Shown one piece after another: positions 36,312-44,594 of a stretch of 64,000 bases of DNA; within the stretch, counting starts at the first letter, position 1; every line of letters starts with the position of its first letter. Location of the stretch: assembly GCF_000023225.1 (NCBI RefSeq), contig NC_013173.1, positions 2,730,501 through 2,794,500 on the forward strand. Direction: 5' to 3'. A program made the position numbers and the translations under genes. This DNA is from Desulfomicrobium baculatum DSM 4028 (GTDB lineage: Bacteria > Desulfobacterota > Desulfovibrionia > Desulfovibrionales > Desulfomicrobiaceae). The notes below the pieces were generated by a model, which was not told the origin of the DNA, did not search any database, and was given only the letters and a program-made list of their open reading frames with translations.

Positions 36312-36386
36312 GCGGGTGTAGCTCAATGGCAGAGTACAAGCTTCCCAAGCTTGGAGTCGCGAGTTCGACCCTCGTCACCCGCTCCA
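36312..36386 (+). tRNA. tRNA-Gly (anticodon CCC)
   Basis: The acceptor arm GCGGGTG (36312-36318) pairs with CACCCGC (36376-36382). A T discriminator is followed by an encoded CCA (36384-36386). The anticodon stem CAAGC/GCTTG encloses the loop TTCCCAA with anticodon CCC, decoding GGG. GAGTTCGACCCTC forms the T arm. A TTGACT hexamer at 36269-36274 may be its -35 element. Confidence 0.95.
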
Positions 36387-36426
36387 CTCCTGTATGTGGT
36401 CATACTGATATTCGGTAGCTGATGGG

Positions 36427-36458
36427 GGTGGGCCTTTTCGTGGTCCACCTTTTTTTTT
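36427..36458 (+). terminator. Intrinsic terminator between tRNA-Gly and rimP
   Basis: GGTGGGCC (36427-36434) pairs with GGTCCACC (36442-36449) with one G-U wobble, followed by nine T residues. It would end tRNA transcription or attenuate read-through into rimP, which starts 15 nt later. Confidence 0.8.
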
Positions 36459-36472
36459 CCGGCAGGCGTAAA

Positions 36473-36961
36473 ATGGACAAAAACGAAATACACGCAAGAC
36501 TCATGGAAATGGTGACGCCCCTGTGTGAGGCCCGGGATCTCGAGGTCTGGGGCATCGAACTGCTCTTCGCGGCCGGGGGACGGCACAAGATCGTACGTGT
36601 TTACCTGGACTCGCAGCAGGGCGTCGGCATCGACGAGTGCTCGGAAGTCAGCAGACATCTGAGCCTGGCCCTGGACGTGGAGGACATCATTCCCGGCGCA
36701 TTCAACCTGGAAGTGTCCTCACCCGGTCTTGAGCGGCCCTTTTTCTCTACGGAACAGATGCTACCCTATGTCGGGCAGACTGTGCGCATCCGCCTGGATA
36801 ACCCGCTCGAGGGCAGAAAAAATTTCAAAGGGCGCCTGCTTTCCATAGAATCGCCCATGTTTACGCTATCCGACGACAGCACTACATTTGAATTGAACTG
36901 GGATGATGTGGGCAAAGCCAACCTCGTCTACGAGCCCTTCGACCAGGGCAAGAAACGATAA
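36473..36961 (+). CDS. rimP: Ribosome maturation factor RimP
   Basis: Assists 30S maturation; 162 aa. The N-terminal domain (HARLMEMVTPLCEARDLEVWGIEL) and the motif LEVSSPGLERPF are conserved. ATG 36473 is chosen because the upstream in-frame extension to 36422 reads through the terminator hairpin. The ribosome site is modest (AGGCG). First gene of the nusA-infB operon. Confidence 0.93.
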   Translation: MDKNEIHARLMEMVTPLCEARDLEVWGIELLFAAGGRHKIVRVYLDSQQGVGIDECSEVSRHLSLALDVEDIIPGAFNLEVSSPGLERPFFSTEQMLPYVGQTVRIRLDNPLEGRKNFKGRLLSIESPMFTLSDDSTTFELNWDDVGKANLVYEPFDQGKKR

Positions 36962-37009
36962 ATTTCGGAATACGGCGGGTTGTTTCCGCACGGAGAACGG
37001 AGGACGTTC

Positions 37010-38335
37010 ATGAATTTGGAACTCAAAAAAGCCATCGACCAGATCAGCAAGGACAAGGGCATCGACCGCGAGATGCTGATCGACACATTGGAAGAAGCCA
37101 TTCGGGCCTCCGTGACCAAAAAATACGGCGACAAGATGGATATCGAGGTCACCTTCAACGAGGAGACCGGCGAGATCGAAGTCTACCAGTTTAAGATCGT
37201 GGTCGAGGAGATCGAAGATCCCGACACGGAGATTCTCATGGTCGACGCGCTCAAGCACGACCCCAACGTCGAACTGGACGACGCCATCGGATTCCGTCTG
37301 CAGGTCGAAGACCTGGGACGCATCGCGGCCCAGAGCGCCAAGCAGGTCATCATCCAGCGCATGCGCGACGCCGAGCAGGAAATCATTTTCGAGGAATACA
37401 AAAACCGCAAGGGCGAGATCGTCAGCGGCATCATCCAACGCCGCGACCGTTCCGGCTGGATCATCAACCTCGGACGGACCGAGGCCCTCCTGCCCAAAGA
37501 CAAGCAGATTCCACGCGAACGCTTCCGCCAGGGCGACCGGGTCGAGGGACTCATCATCGAAGTACGCAAGGAAGGACGCGGGCCGCAGATCATCATCACC
37601 CGCTCCGATCCCGAGTACATGACCGCCCTGTTCCGCCGTGAAGTTCCCGAAGTGGCCGACGGCACCGTGAACATCATGGGCGTAGCCCGGGATCCGGGCC
37701 TGCGCGCCAAGGTCACGGTCCTGTCCCAGGATTCCAACGTCGATCCGGTCGGAGCCTGTGTCGGCATCCGCGGGTCGCGCATCCACAGCATCGTGCAGGA
37801 GCTGCGCGGCGAGCGCATCGACATCGTACTCTGGAGCCCTGACATCGCCACCTACGCGGCCAACGCCCTGTCTCCGGCGCGCATCTCCAAGATCGCCATC
37901 GACGACGAGGAAAAATCCCTGGAGGTCGTGGTCCCCGAGGATCAGCTGACCCCGGCCATCGGCAAGAAGGGCCAGAACGTCAAGCTCGCGGCCAAGCTTC
38001 TGGGCTGGAAGATCGACATTTTCACCAACACCCGCTTCAACAAGGTGCACAAGGACCGCCACCTGCTGGAACAGCTGGCCAGCGCGGCCCAGGTTTCCAT
38101 CGCGGACTTCGCCGAGGCCGGCTTCGACTCGTTGGAAGCCATGGCCGCCTGCACCAACGAGCAGCTGCTCGACATCCAGGGCATCAGTGAAGAAAATATC
38201 GGCGCCCTGCGCGGAGCGTTGAACCTCCTCATCAGCCAGAACCGGGAAGAAACCCCGGAAGAATCCGAACCATCGGAAGTAAAAGGCCTGGTCGAAGGGG
38301 AAGATGCGGATTACGCGGACGGAGACGAAGCATAG
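37010..38335 (+). CDS. nusA: Transcription termination/antitermination protein NusA
   Basis: RNA polymerase-binding factor affecting pausing, termination and antitermination; 441 aa. The N-terminal domain (LKKAIDQISKDKGIDREMLIDTLEEAI), an S1 domain (GEIVSGIIQRRDRSGWIINLG), KH modules (ACVGIRGSRIHSIVQELRGERIDIV; AIGKKGQNVKLAAKL) and a C-terminal helix-hairpin-helix region are in order. The start at 37010 follows GGAGG. ylxR begins on the base after its stop. Confidence 0.96.
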   Translation: MNLELKKAIDQISKDKGIDREMLIDTLEEAIRASVTKKYGDKMDIEVTFNEETGEIEVYQFKIVVEEIEDPDTEILMVDALKHDPNVELDDAIGFRLQVEDLGRIAAQSAKQVIIQRMRDAEQEIIFEEYKNRKGEIVSGIIQRRDRSGWIINLGRTEALLPKDKQIPRERFRQGDRVEGLIIEVRKEGRGPQIIITRSDPEYMTALFRREVPEVADGTVNIMGVARDPGLRAKVTVLSQDSNVDPVGACVGIRGSRIHSIVQELRGERIDIVLWSPDIATYAANALSPARISKIAIDDEEKSLEVVVPEDQLTPAIGKKGQNVKLAAKLLGWKIDIFTNTRFNKVHKDRHLLEQLASAAQVSIADFAEAGFDSLEAMAACTNEQLLDIQGISEENIGALRGALNLLISQNREETPEESEPSEVKGLVEGEDADYADGDEA

Positions 38336-38593
38336 ATGATTCCAGCGGATGACAAGACTGCCTGCACCCAAGGACCGATACGCATGTGCGTGATCTGCAG
38401 GCAGCGTTTTTCCAAAGACGAACTATATAGATTTACCTGCCCTGTTCACGGAGAGCTCACTCTGACCGCTGACAGCACCGGAAAAACACCGGGACGGGGT
38501 TTTTATCTTTGCCGCGATGCGGCGTGCCGGAACAAATTCGAGCGATTCAAGGGCTGGCAGAAGAAATGTAAGGGGGTTGGGCATGTCCACTAG
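38336..38593 (+). CDS. ylxR: YlxR/RnpM family RNA-binding protein (DUF448)
   Basis: 85 aa. The DUF448 signature is visible in [18 protein letters not shown] and [16 protein letters not shown]. The four cysteines (CxxC and CxxxxC) could bind metal, which is not universal in the family. The start abuts the nusA stop and the 3' end overlaps infB by 11 nt. The B. subtilis homologue modulates RNase P activity, which is suggestive only. Confidence 0.88.
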   Translation: MIPADDKTACTQGPIRMCVICRQRFSKDELYRFTCPVHGELTLTADSTGKTPGRGFYLCRDAACRNKFERFKGWQKKCKGVGHVH

Positions 38594-41405
38594 ATTGCGG
38601 GTGAGAGACCTTGCCACGGAGCTTGATATCTCCAGCAAGGATTTAATGACGTTATTGCGGGAACTCAAAATCCCGGCCAAGAGCCATATGAGCAGCCTGA
38701 CCGACGAAGAAGTCGGACAGGTCCGCAATCACCACCAGAACCGGGCCGCAACGCCCCAGGTCGTGGACACGCGCGCCACCACGGGCGTCATCGTGCGCAA
38801 GCGGCACAAGGTCGCGGCCACTGAAACCCCGGCCGAAGAGCCCGCCCCGATCGAGGTGGAAGCGCCCGAAGAGACGGTGGAGAAGCCCAAGACGCGCAAG
38901 CCTTCACGTGCGGTCATCGTCACTCCGGCGCGCATCATCGAGGAAGCCCCGAGCAGCGCAGCCGAGGCAGACAAGCCTGCGGTGGAAGAGGCCCCTGCGG
39001 CCGAAGCCCCGGTCACCGAAGCACCTGCCGCCATGGAAGAGGCCCCTGAGCAGGCTGTTGCCGCGGAATCGGCCACTGTCGCTCCCGCCGCTGCGGAAGA
39101 AAAGGTCACGGCATCCGCCGAGACTCCCGGCGAAACCGCTGCGGAAACCGAAGGCGAATCGGAAGAAGCCGGGCGCGCCCGCAAGAAGGCCAAAAAAGCC
39201 AAGCCCGCTCCTCCCTCCGTTCAGGTCAAGATCATCTCCAGACCCACCATCGTCGAATTTCCCGATACCCGTGTCGATGGCCAGCCAGTCCGCCCCATGG
39301 GACCGGCAGCGCGCCCCATGGGACCGGCAGGCTATACCCCGCGTCCCTCCGGACCCGGCACGCGCCCCTCCGGCCCAGGCGGTCCTGGTGGCCCCGGTGG
39401 CCCGCGTCCGAGCACCCCGCGTCCCTCCGGTCCGCCCAGCCTCGGCGCTCCGCCCCGCCCCGCTCCCGAAAGTGAAGGCGCCAAGGACAGCCGCGGCAAG
39501 AAGAAGAAGGGCCGCCGCACGGTGGAGGCTGCCGATCTGTACCGCAAGGAAGAATTCTCCATGGGCAAGGGCAAGAAGGCCCAGCGCGCCGAGGCGCGCA
39601 GAGCCGGCGGAGCCCGGGCCCAGGCCCAGAACACGCAGCCGCTCAAGGCATCCAAGCGCAAGATCCGGATCGACGACACCATCCGGTTGACGGACCTGGC
39701 CCATCAGATGGGCATCAAGGCCCAGGACCTGATCAAAAAACTCTTTTCCCTGGGCGTGATGGCCACCATCAACCAATCCCTGGATTTTGACACGGCCCTG
39801 CTCCTGGCCGCCGAATTCAAGTACGAAGTGGAGAGGGCCGGTTTCTCCGAAGACGATTTCCTGCTGCCCAAGGAAGCGGACAAGGCCGAAGACTTGAAGC
39901 CCCGTCCGCCCGTCGTGACCATCATGGGCCACGTCGACCACGGCAAGACCTCGCTCCTTGACGCCATCCGCTCCACCAGCGTCGCCTCCGGCGAAGCCGG
40001 CGGCATCACGCAGCATATCGGCGCCTACCATGTGGCCACCTCACGGGGCGAGATTGTCTTCCTGGACACCCCCGGCCATGAGGCGTTCACGACCATGCGC
40101 GCCCGTGGCGCCAAGGTCACGGACATTGTCGTCCTGGTCGTAGCGGCCGACGACGGCGTCATGGAACAGACCAAGGAAGCCGTCAGCCACTCCAAGGCGG
40201 CGGGCGTTCCCATCGTCGTGGCCGTGAACAAGATGGACAAGGAAGGAGCCGATCCGGACCGCGTCAAACGCGAGCTGTCCGATCTGGGCCTGATGCCCGA
40301 GGACTGGGGCGGAGACACCATCTTCGCCCACGTCTCGGCCAAGAAGCGCGAAGGCCTGGACGAACTCCTCGAACTTATCCTGCTGCAGGCCGAAGTGCTC
40401 GACCTCAAGGCCAACCCGGACAAACCCGGTCGCGGTCACATCGTCGAGGCCAAGCTGGACAAGGGTCGCGGTCCCGTGGGCACGGTTCTCATCCAGGAAG
40501 GCCAGATCACCCAGGGCGACGCCTTTGTCTGCGGCATGATCAGCGGCAAGGTCCGCGCCATGTTCGATGACCAGGGCCGGCAGATCAAGACCGCCGGACC
40601 GGCCATCCCGACCGAGATCCAGGGCTTTGAAGGCATCCCCGAGGCAGGCGACGAGTTCGTCATCGTCAAGGACGAGAAGGTTGCCCGCAAGATCGCCGAG
40701 GACCGCCGCGTCAAGCATCGCGATAAGGAGCTGGCCAAGGAATCCAAGGTCACGCTGGAAAGCTTCCTGGCCACCAAGGCCGGTGAAGAGGCCCAGAACC
40801 TGAACCTGCTCCTTAAAGCCGACGTGCAGGGCTCGCTTGAGGCAATTTCCGAAGCCTTGCGCAAGCTGTCCACGGACGAGATCAAGATCGTCCTCATCCA
40901 TGGCGGCGCCGGAGCCATCACCGAGTCCGACATTCTGCTGGCATCGGCCTCCAATGCCATCATCATCGGGTTCAACATCCGCCCCACGGCCAAGATCAAG
41001 GAAGTGGCGGAGCAGGAAAAGGTCGACATCCGCTTCTACGACATCATCTACAAACTGGTGGATGACATCAAGGCGGCTATGTCCGGCATGCTCTCCCCCG
41101 ACATCAAGGAAGTGTACCTTGGTCAGGCCGATGTGCAGCAGGTCTTCAGCGTGCCCAAGATCGGCAATATCGCCGGCTGCATGGTCAGCGACGGCAAGCT
41201 CAGGCGCAATGCGGGCATCCGCCTGCTGCGCGACGGCGTGGTCATCTACACCGGCAAGCTCAGCTCCCTGAAGCGATTCAAGGACGACGCCAAGGAAGTG
41301 ACCAAGGGCTACGATTGCGGCGCGGGCCTGGAGAACTTCAATGATATCAAGGTCGGCGATATCATCGAAGCCTTCGAACTGGTCGAGGAAGCCCGGACCA
41401 TCTAG
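38583..41405 (+). CDS. infB: Translation initiation factor IF-2
   Basis: GTPase that brings initiator tRNA to the 30S subunit; 940 aa. IF2_N domains lie at both the N-terminus ([20 protein letters not shown]) and about residues 360-410. Between them is a long Ala/Pro/Glu- and then Gly/Pro-rich linker (about 65-330). The G domain has [14 protein letters not shown] (about 448-461), DTPGHEAF and NKMD. The start at 38583 follows AAGGGGG inside the end of ylxR. Confidence 0.96.
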   Translation: MSTRLRVRDLATELDISSKDLMTLLRELKIPAKSHMSSLTDEEVGQVRNHHQNRAATPQVVDTRATTGVIVRKRHKVAATETPAEEPAPIEVEAPEETVEKPKTRKPSRAVIVTPARIIEEAPSSAAEADKPAVEEAPAAEAPVTEAPAAMEEAPEQAVAAESATVAPAAAEEKVTASAETPGETAAETEGESEEAGRARKKAKKAKPAPPSVQVKIISRPTIVEFPDTRVDGQPVRPMGPAARPMGPAGYTPRPSGPGTRPSGPGGPGGPGGPRPSTPRPSGPPSLGAPPRPAPESEGAKDSRGKKKKGRRTVEAADLYRKEEFSMGKGKKAQRAEARRAGGARAQAQNTQPLKASKRKIRIDDTIRLTDLAHQMGIKAQDLIKKLFSLGVMATINQSLDFDTALLLAAEFKYEVERAGFSEDDFLLPKEADKAEDLKPRPPVVTIMGHVDHGKTSLLDAIRSTSVASGEAGGITQHIGAYHVATSRGEIVFLDTPGHEAFTTMRARGAKVTDIVVLVVAADDGVMEQTKEAVSHSKAAGVPIVVAVNKMDKEGADPDRVKRELSDLGLMPEDWGGDTIFAHVSAKKREGLDELLELILLQAEVLDLKANPDKPGRGHIVEAKLDKGRGPVGTVLIQEGQITQGDAFVCGMISGKVRAMFDDQGRQIKTAGPAIPTEIQGFEGIPEAGDEFVIVKDEKVARKIAEDRRVKHRDKELAKESKVTLESFLATKAGEEAQNLNLLLKADVQGSLEAISEALRKLSTDEIKIVLIHGGAGAITESDILLASASNAIIIGFNIRPTAKIKEVAEQEKVDIRFYDIIYKLVDDIKAAMSGMLSPDIKEVYLGQADVQQVFSVPKIGNIAGCMVSDGKLRRNAGIRLLRDGVVIYTGKLSSLKRFKDDAKEVTKGYDCGAGLENFNDIKVGDIIEAFELVEEARTI

Positions 41406-41415
41406 GCCTGGGCGG

Positions 41416-41443
41416 CCGTGAAGATCGACAGCGATCTTCACGG
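41416..41443 (+). terminator. Hairpin after infB
   Basis: A perfect 12-bp stem CCGTGAAGATCG / CGATCTTCACGG with loop ACAG, 10 nt after the infB stop. No T tract follows, so it is more likely a processing or stability element than a full terminator, consistent with the operon continuing. Confidence 0.5.
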
Positions 41444-41453
41444 CACGAAAACG

Positions 41454-41542
41454 AAGGCATGGATCCCCGCCAGCGCGGGGATGACGCTCGGAACCGTGCG
41501 TCGCATCCGTGTCATTCCCGCGCTGGCGGGAATCCATGCCTT
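41454..41542. repeat. Long palindromic intergenic repeat between infB and ylxP
   Basis: Two 32-nt arms (41454-41485 and 41511-41542) are inverted repeats with two mismatches, separated by 25 nt. Each arm contains its own CCCGC/GCGGG mini-hairpin. The arms contain the TGGAT(T/C)CCCGC...GCGGG(A/G)ATGAC pattern familiar from dispersed repeats in many proteobacteria. Confidence 0.75.
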
Positions 41543-41583
41543 TCATTTTTTCAGCACGTTGGATTCACGAGCGGCACTCAGCC

Positions 41584-41871
41584 ATGATCATCGGCACCCT
41601 GCGCCTTGAATTCAGGCTGCATGGCGTTTTTTCCTTGAAGGAAAAACGAAAAAGCGCCAACAGTTTGAAGCAGAAGCTGCGCAACACCTTCAATGTGTCC
41701 GTGGCCGAAACCGAAGCCCAGGATTCCCATCAGGTCCTGGTTCTCGGAGTGGTTACGGTTTCCAACGACACGGCACACGTGCACAGCCGTCTGTCCAAAG
41801 TCCTGGCCATGGTGGAAGCTTCCACCGCCGACGAGCTTGTTCATGCCGACATGAACGTATTTGGAGCCTGA
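41584..41871 (+). CDS. ylxP: DUF503 family protein YlxP
   Basis: 95 aa; the DUF503 pattern is visible in LEFRLHGVFSLKEKRKSANSLKQKLRNTFNVSVAETEAQD. Genes of this family commonly sit between infB and rbfA, as here, and the protein is thought to relate to ribosome function, which remains unproven. ATG 41584 is chosen because the in-frame upstream extension is encoded by the palindromic repeat. Confidence 0.88.
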   Translation: MIIGTLRLEFRLHGVFSLKEKRKSANSLKQKLRNTFNVSVAETEAQDSHQVLVLGVVTVSNDTAHVHSRLSKVLAMVEASTADELVHADMNVFGA

Positions 41872-41877
41872 TTTTTT

Positions 41878-42222
41878 ATGCAAAGAAGTAATTCGAGACG
41901 CGCCATTCAGATGGGCGATCAGATCATGCAGGTCCTGGCCTCGCTCCTGATTCAGGAAGTCGAGGACCCGACCCTTGCCCTTGTCACTATCACGGGAGTG
42001 CGTTTGAACCGGGATTTCAGCATCGCCGAGGTTCTCTATACTCATCTGCGCGGACGCGCGGCGGAGCCGGAGATCACCAAGGCACTCTACCACGCCAAGG
42101 GTTTCCTGCGTTCGCGACTGAGCAAGGAGCTCAACCTGCGCGGCATCCCGGACTTGCGCTTCCAGTGGGACACCTTTCTCGAGGACATGGTGTACGATGC
42201 CCCTCCTGAAACAGATAGCTGA
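41878..42222 (+). CDS. rbfA: Ribosome-binding factor A
   Basis: 114 aa KH-like protein for 16S rRNA 5'-end maturation and cold adaptation. The motifs IQMGDQIMQVLASLLIQEVEDPTLALVTITGV and AKGFLRSRLSKELNLRGIPDLRF are diagnostic. It begins 6 nt after ylxP and overlaps nrnA by 26 nt. Confidence 0.95.
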   Translation: MQRSNSRRAIQMGDQIMQVLASLLIQEVEDPTLALVTITGVRLNRDFSIAEVLYTHLRGRAAEPEITKALYHAKGFLRSRLSKELNLRGIPDLRFQWDTFLEDMVYDAPPETDS

Positions 42223-43159
42223 GCAGATCCGGGACGCGGACAACTTCCTGGTCCTCGCCCATGTTTCCCCGGACGGTGACGCCCTGGGTTCCATGCTGGC
42301 CATGGGAGAGCTGCTCGATACCCTGGGCAAGAAGGTCCGTCTGTTCAACGAGTCCGGCATCCCGCGCCGGTTCGAATGGCTTGCGCCCAAACGCGAAATT
42401 CTGACCCAGCTGCCCGAAGAAGAACCGGATAACCTCATCGTTCTGGACTGCGGCAGCGCCGAGCGTGCCGGAGACCTCATCGCGCCGTGGCTGAAAACCA
42501 AGAAGGTGTTCAACTTCGACCACCACCTGGGAAATCCCATGTTCGGCACCGTGAACTGGGTCGAACAACGCGCCTCATCGGTGGGCGAGATGGTCGGCAT
42601 GCTGGCCCGAAAGCTCGGCGTTCCGCTGGTGGGCCTCCTGGGCGAGTATGTCTATCTGGCGCTCATCTCCGACACCGGAGACTTCTGTTTCAACAACACT
42701 CGTCCTGAAACACTTGAAATGGCTGCCGAAATCCTGCGTCTGGGTCTTTTGCCCGGACCTTTCCACGAGCAGAAACAATCCACCGGAACCCTGAACCAGC
42801 TGCAGATGCGCGGCACTGTCCTGCAACGGGCACGCCTGTACGCGGACGGACGGATCTGCCTCATCTCCTTCACGCGCGAATTATTCGAGCAGACGGGGAC
42901 AGGCCCCGAGGATACCGAGGGGCTGGTCAACACCGTCCTCTATGTAAGCGGGGTGCAGGTGGCCATCAGTTTGCGCGAGGAAGACCAGGGCATCAAATTT
43001 TCGTTGCGCTCCAAAGGCAGCACCAACGTGCAGACCGTGGCCTTCCGCTTTGGCGGCGGCGGTCATCGCAACGCTGCCGGCGGGACCCTGCTCCTGGACA
43101 TGGACCAGGCCAAAACGACCATGATCCAGGCCGTAACCGAGGAGCTGGCCAACTCATGA
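42197..43159 (+). CDS. nrnA: DHH/DHHA1 phosphoesterase (NrnA-type nanoRNase/pAp phosphatase)
   Basis: 320 aa. Degrades short oligoribonucleotides and possibly 3'-phosphoadenosine 5'-phosphate. The DHH domain shows SPDGDALGS (24-32), VLDCGSAER and NFDHHLGN, with metal-binding Asp and His residues; ALISDTGDF follows, and the C-terminal DHHA1 domain has RFGGGGHRNAAGG. It overlaps both rbfA (26 nt) and truB (4 nt). Confidence 0.92.
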   Translation: MPLLKQIAEQIRDADNFLVLAHVSPDGDALGSMLAMGELLDTLGKKVRLFNESGIPRRFEWLAPKREILTQLPEEEPDNLIVLDCGSAERAGDLIAPWLKTKKVFNFDHHLGNPMFGTVNWVEQRASSVGEMVGMLARKLGVPLVGLLGEYVYLALISDTGDFCFNNTRPETLEMAAEILRLGLLPGPFHEQKQSTGTLNQLQMRGTVLQRARLYADGRICLISFTRELFEQTGTGPEDTEGLVNTVLYVSGVQVAISLREEDQGIKFSLRSKGSTNVQTVAFRFGGGGHRNAAGGTLLLDMDQAKTTMIQAVTEELANS

Positions 43160-44079
43160 GCGTCCCGGGCCTGAAACAACTTGACGGGGTGCTGGTTTTG
43201 CATAAACCGGGAGGCCCGACCTCTGCGGATTGCCTGAATCAGATCAAGCGCCGCCTGGGGCAAAAAAAAATCGGCCACGCCGGCACCCTCGACCCTATGG
43301 CAACGGGCGTGCTGGTGGTCCTGCTCGGACAGGGCACGAAGCTGGCCGGGTATTTGAGCGATGATCGCAAAACCTACCGGGGACGCCTGATCCTGGGGCA
43401 GGCCACGGACAGCTACGATGTGCAGGGCAAGGTGCTCTCCGAGGCACCCTGGGAACACCTGGACCCGGAAGCAGTGCGGAGTGAAGTCCTCGGCTGGAAG
43501 GGGACCATGAGCCAGGAAGTGCCCCCCGTATCGGCGGCCAAGCACCAGGGCAAGCCCCTGTATGCCTTGCACCGGGCCGGTAAAGAGGTCCCGGTCAAAG
43601 TCAAGGATGTGACAATTTTCGACTCGCAGCTTCTATCCATGGAGCTGCCGAGTGTTCATTTTCGAGTCACCTGTTCCGCAGGAACCTACATCCGCTCCCT
43701 GGCCCACAGCCTGGGGATGCGACTTGGGTGCGGAGCGGTGCTCAGCGAACTGGAGCGGGAGGCAAGCCACCCGTTCACCCTCGCCCAGGCTCATAGTCTG
43801 GAAACGGTGCTGGAAAGCGGGGATCAGCTTCATGAGCTGGTCCTGCCCATGACAAATGCCCTGCCCCACTGGCCCAAGCTCGTGCTCGACCCCGAGCAGA
43901 CCGCGCTGGTCCAGAACGGGGCATGGCTGCCAACCAGCCTCTTTCCCGATTATCCGGCCCAGGAAGGGGACCGGGCGCTCATGCTCTCTGCCGATCGGGC
44001 CCCCCTGGCCCTGATGGAAGCGGGCATGCGCACGGGCGTCCTGTCCTGGGTCATCCTGCGCGGGCTTTGGCAAGCCTGA
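43156..44079 (+). CDS. truB: tRNA pseudouridine-55 synthase TruB
   Basis: Isomerises U55 in the T loop of tRNAs; 307 aa. Catalytic Asp46 is in GHAGTLDPMATGVL. The KTYRGRLILGQATDSYD and SAGTYIRSLAHSLG motifs are present. The start overlaps the nrnA stop (ATGA). Confidence 0.95.
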   Translation: MSVPGLKQLDGVLVLHKPGGPTSADCLNQIKRRLGQKKIGHAGTLDPMATGVLVVLLGQGTKLAGYLSDDRKTYRGRLILGQATDSYDVQGKVLSEAPWEHLDPEAVRSEVLGWKGTMSQEVPPVSAAKHQGKPLYALHRAGKEVPVKVKDVTIFDSQLLSMELPSVHFRVTCSAGTYIRSLAHSLGMRLGCGAVLSELEREASHPFTLAQAHSLETVLESGDQLHELVLPMTNALPHWPKLVLDPEQTALVQNGAWLPTSLFPDYPAQEGDRALMLSADRAPLALMEAGMRTGVLSWVILRGLWQA

Positions 44080-44137
44080 CGGCTCTGGTTCGCAACGTGG
44101 ATATGGTCAGGTGGAAGAAACATGATAACCGGAGGAT

Positions 44138-44413
44138 ATGGCTGTGGTCTTAACCCCTGAACGCAAGGCTGAAGTTGTAAAGGAATATGGCAAAACCGAA
44201 ACCGATACCGGGTCTCCTGAAGTGCAGGTAGCACTGTTGACCCAGCGGATTACGTACCTGACTGACCATTTCAAGGGTCACAAGAAGGACTTCCATTCCC
44301 GCACAGGTCTCTTGAAGCTCGTCGGCAAACGCAGACAGCTTCTGAACTACCTGAAGAAAAAAGACATTCAGCGTTACCGCGATCTGATCGCAAAACTCGG
44401 TCTGCGCAAGTAG
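44138..44413 (+). CDS. rpsO: 30S ribosomal protein S15
   Basis: 91 aa primary 16S-rRNA binding protein. The motifs [38 protein letters not shown] and [13 protein letters not shown] are clear. The start at 44138 follows GGAGG. It lies upstream of pnp, as in most bacteria, with a terminator in between. Confidence 0.97.
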   Translation: MAVVLTPERKAEVVKEYGKTETDTGSPEVQVALLTQRITYLTDHFKGHKKDFHSRTGLLKLVGKRRQLLNYLKKKDIQRYRDLIAKLGLRK

Positions 44414-44424
44414 ACATCTAAAAA

Positions 44425-44457
44425 GGCGGGACCTTGGGGTCCCGCCTGCCCTTTTTT
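44425..44457 (+). terminator. Intrinsic terminator between rpsO and pnp
   Basis: GGCGGGACC (44425-44433) and GGTCCCGCC (44438-44446) form a perfect 9-bp stem with loop TTGG, followed after 5 nt by six T residues. Confidence 0.85.
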
Positions 44458-44487
44458 GAACCGCACTCCCGGCAGCACTTCATGCCT

Positions 44488-44550
44488 GCGGTTTTGTGTT
44501 TAGTGCATGGCTCAACCCTCGTTGAACCATACCCTAAACACCAAACCCGC
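44488..44550 (+). promoter_or_regulatory. Long hairpin in the pnp leader
   Basis: Arms 44497-44515 and 44522-44540 pair at 16 of 19 positions around a 6-nt loop (CCCTCG). Pairing continues outward with small bulges to about 44488/44550. It lies 45 nt before the pnp start. E. coli pnp has an RNase III-cleaved leader stem used for autoregulation, and this is a structural analogue at the same place. Confidence 0.65.
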
Positions 44551-44594
44551 CGCCGCTGCCCTCCCGGAGTGCCCAAACCATCATGAGGCATACT

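Noticed and set aside
44583-44594. Earlier ATG for pnp (MRHT extension)
   Set aside because: GAGG lies between the two ATG codons and is correctly placed only for ATG 44595.
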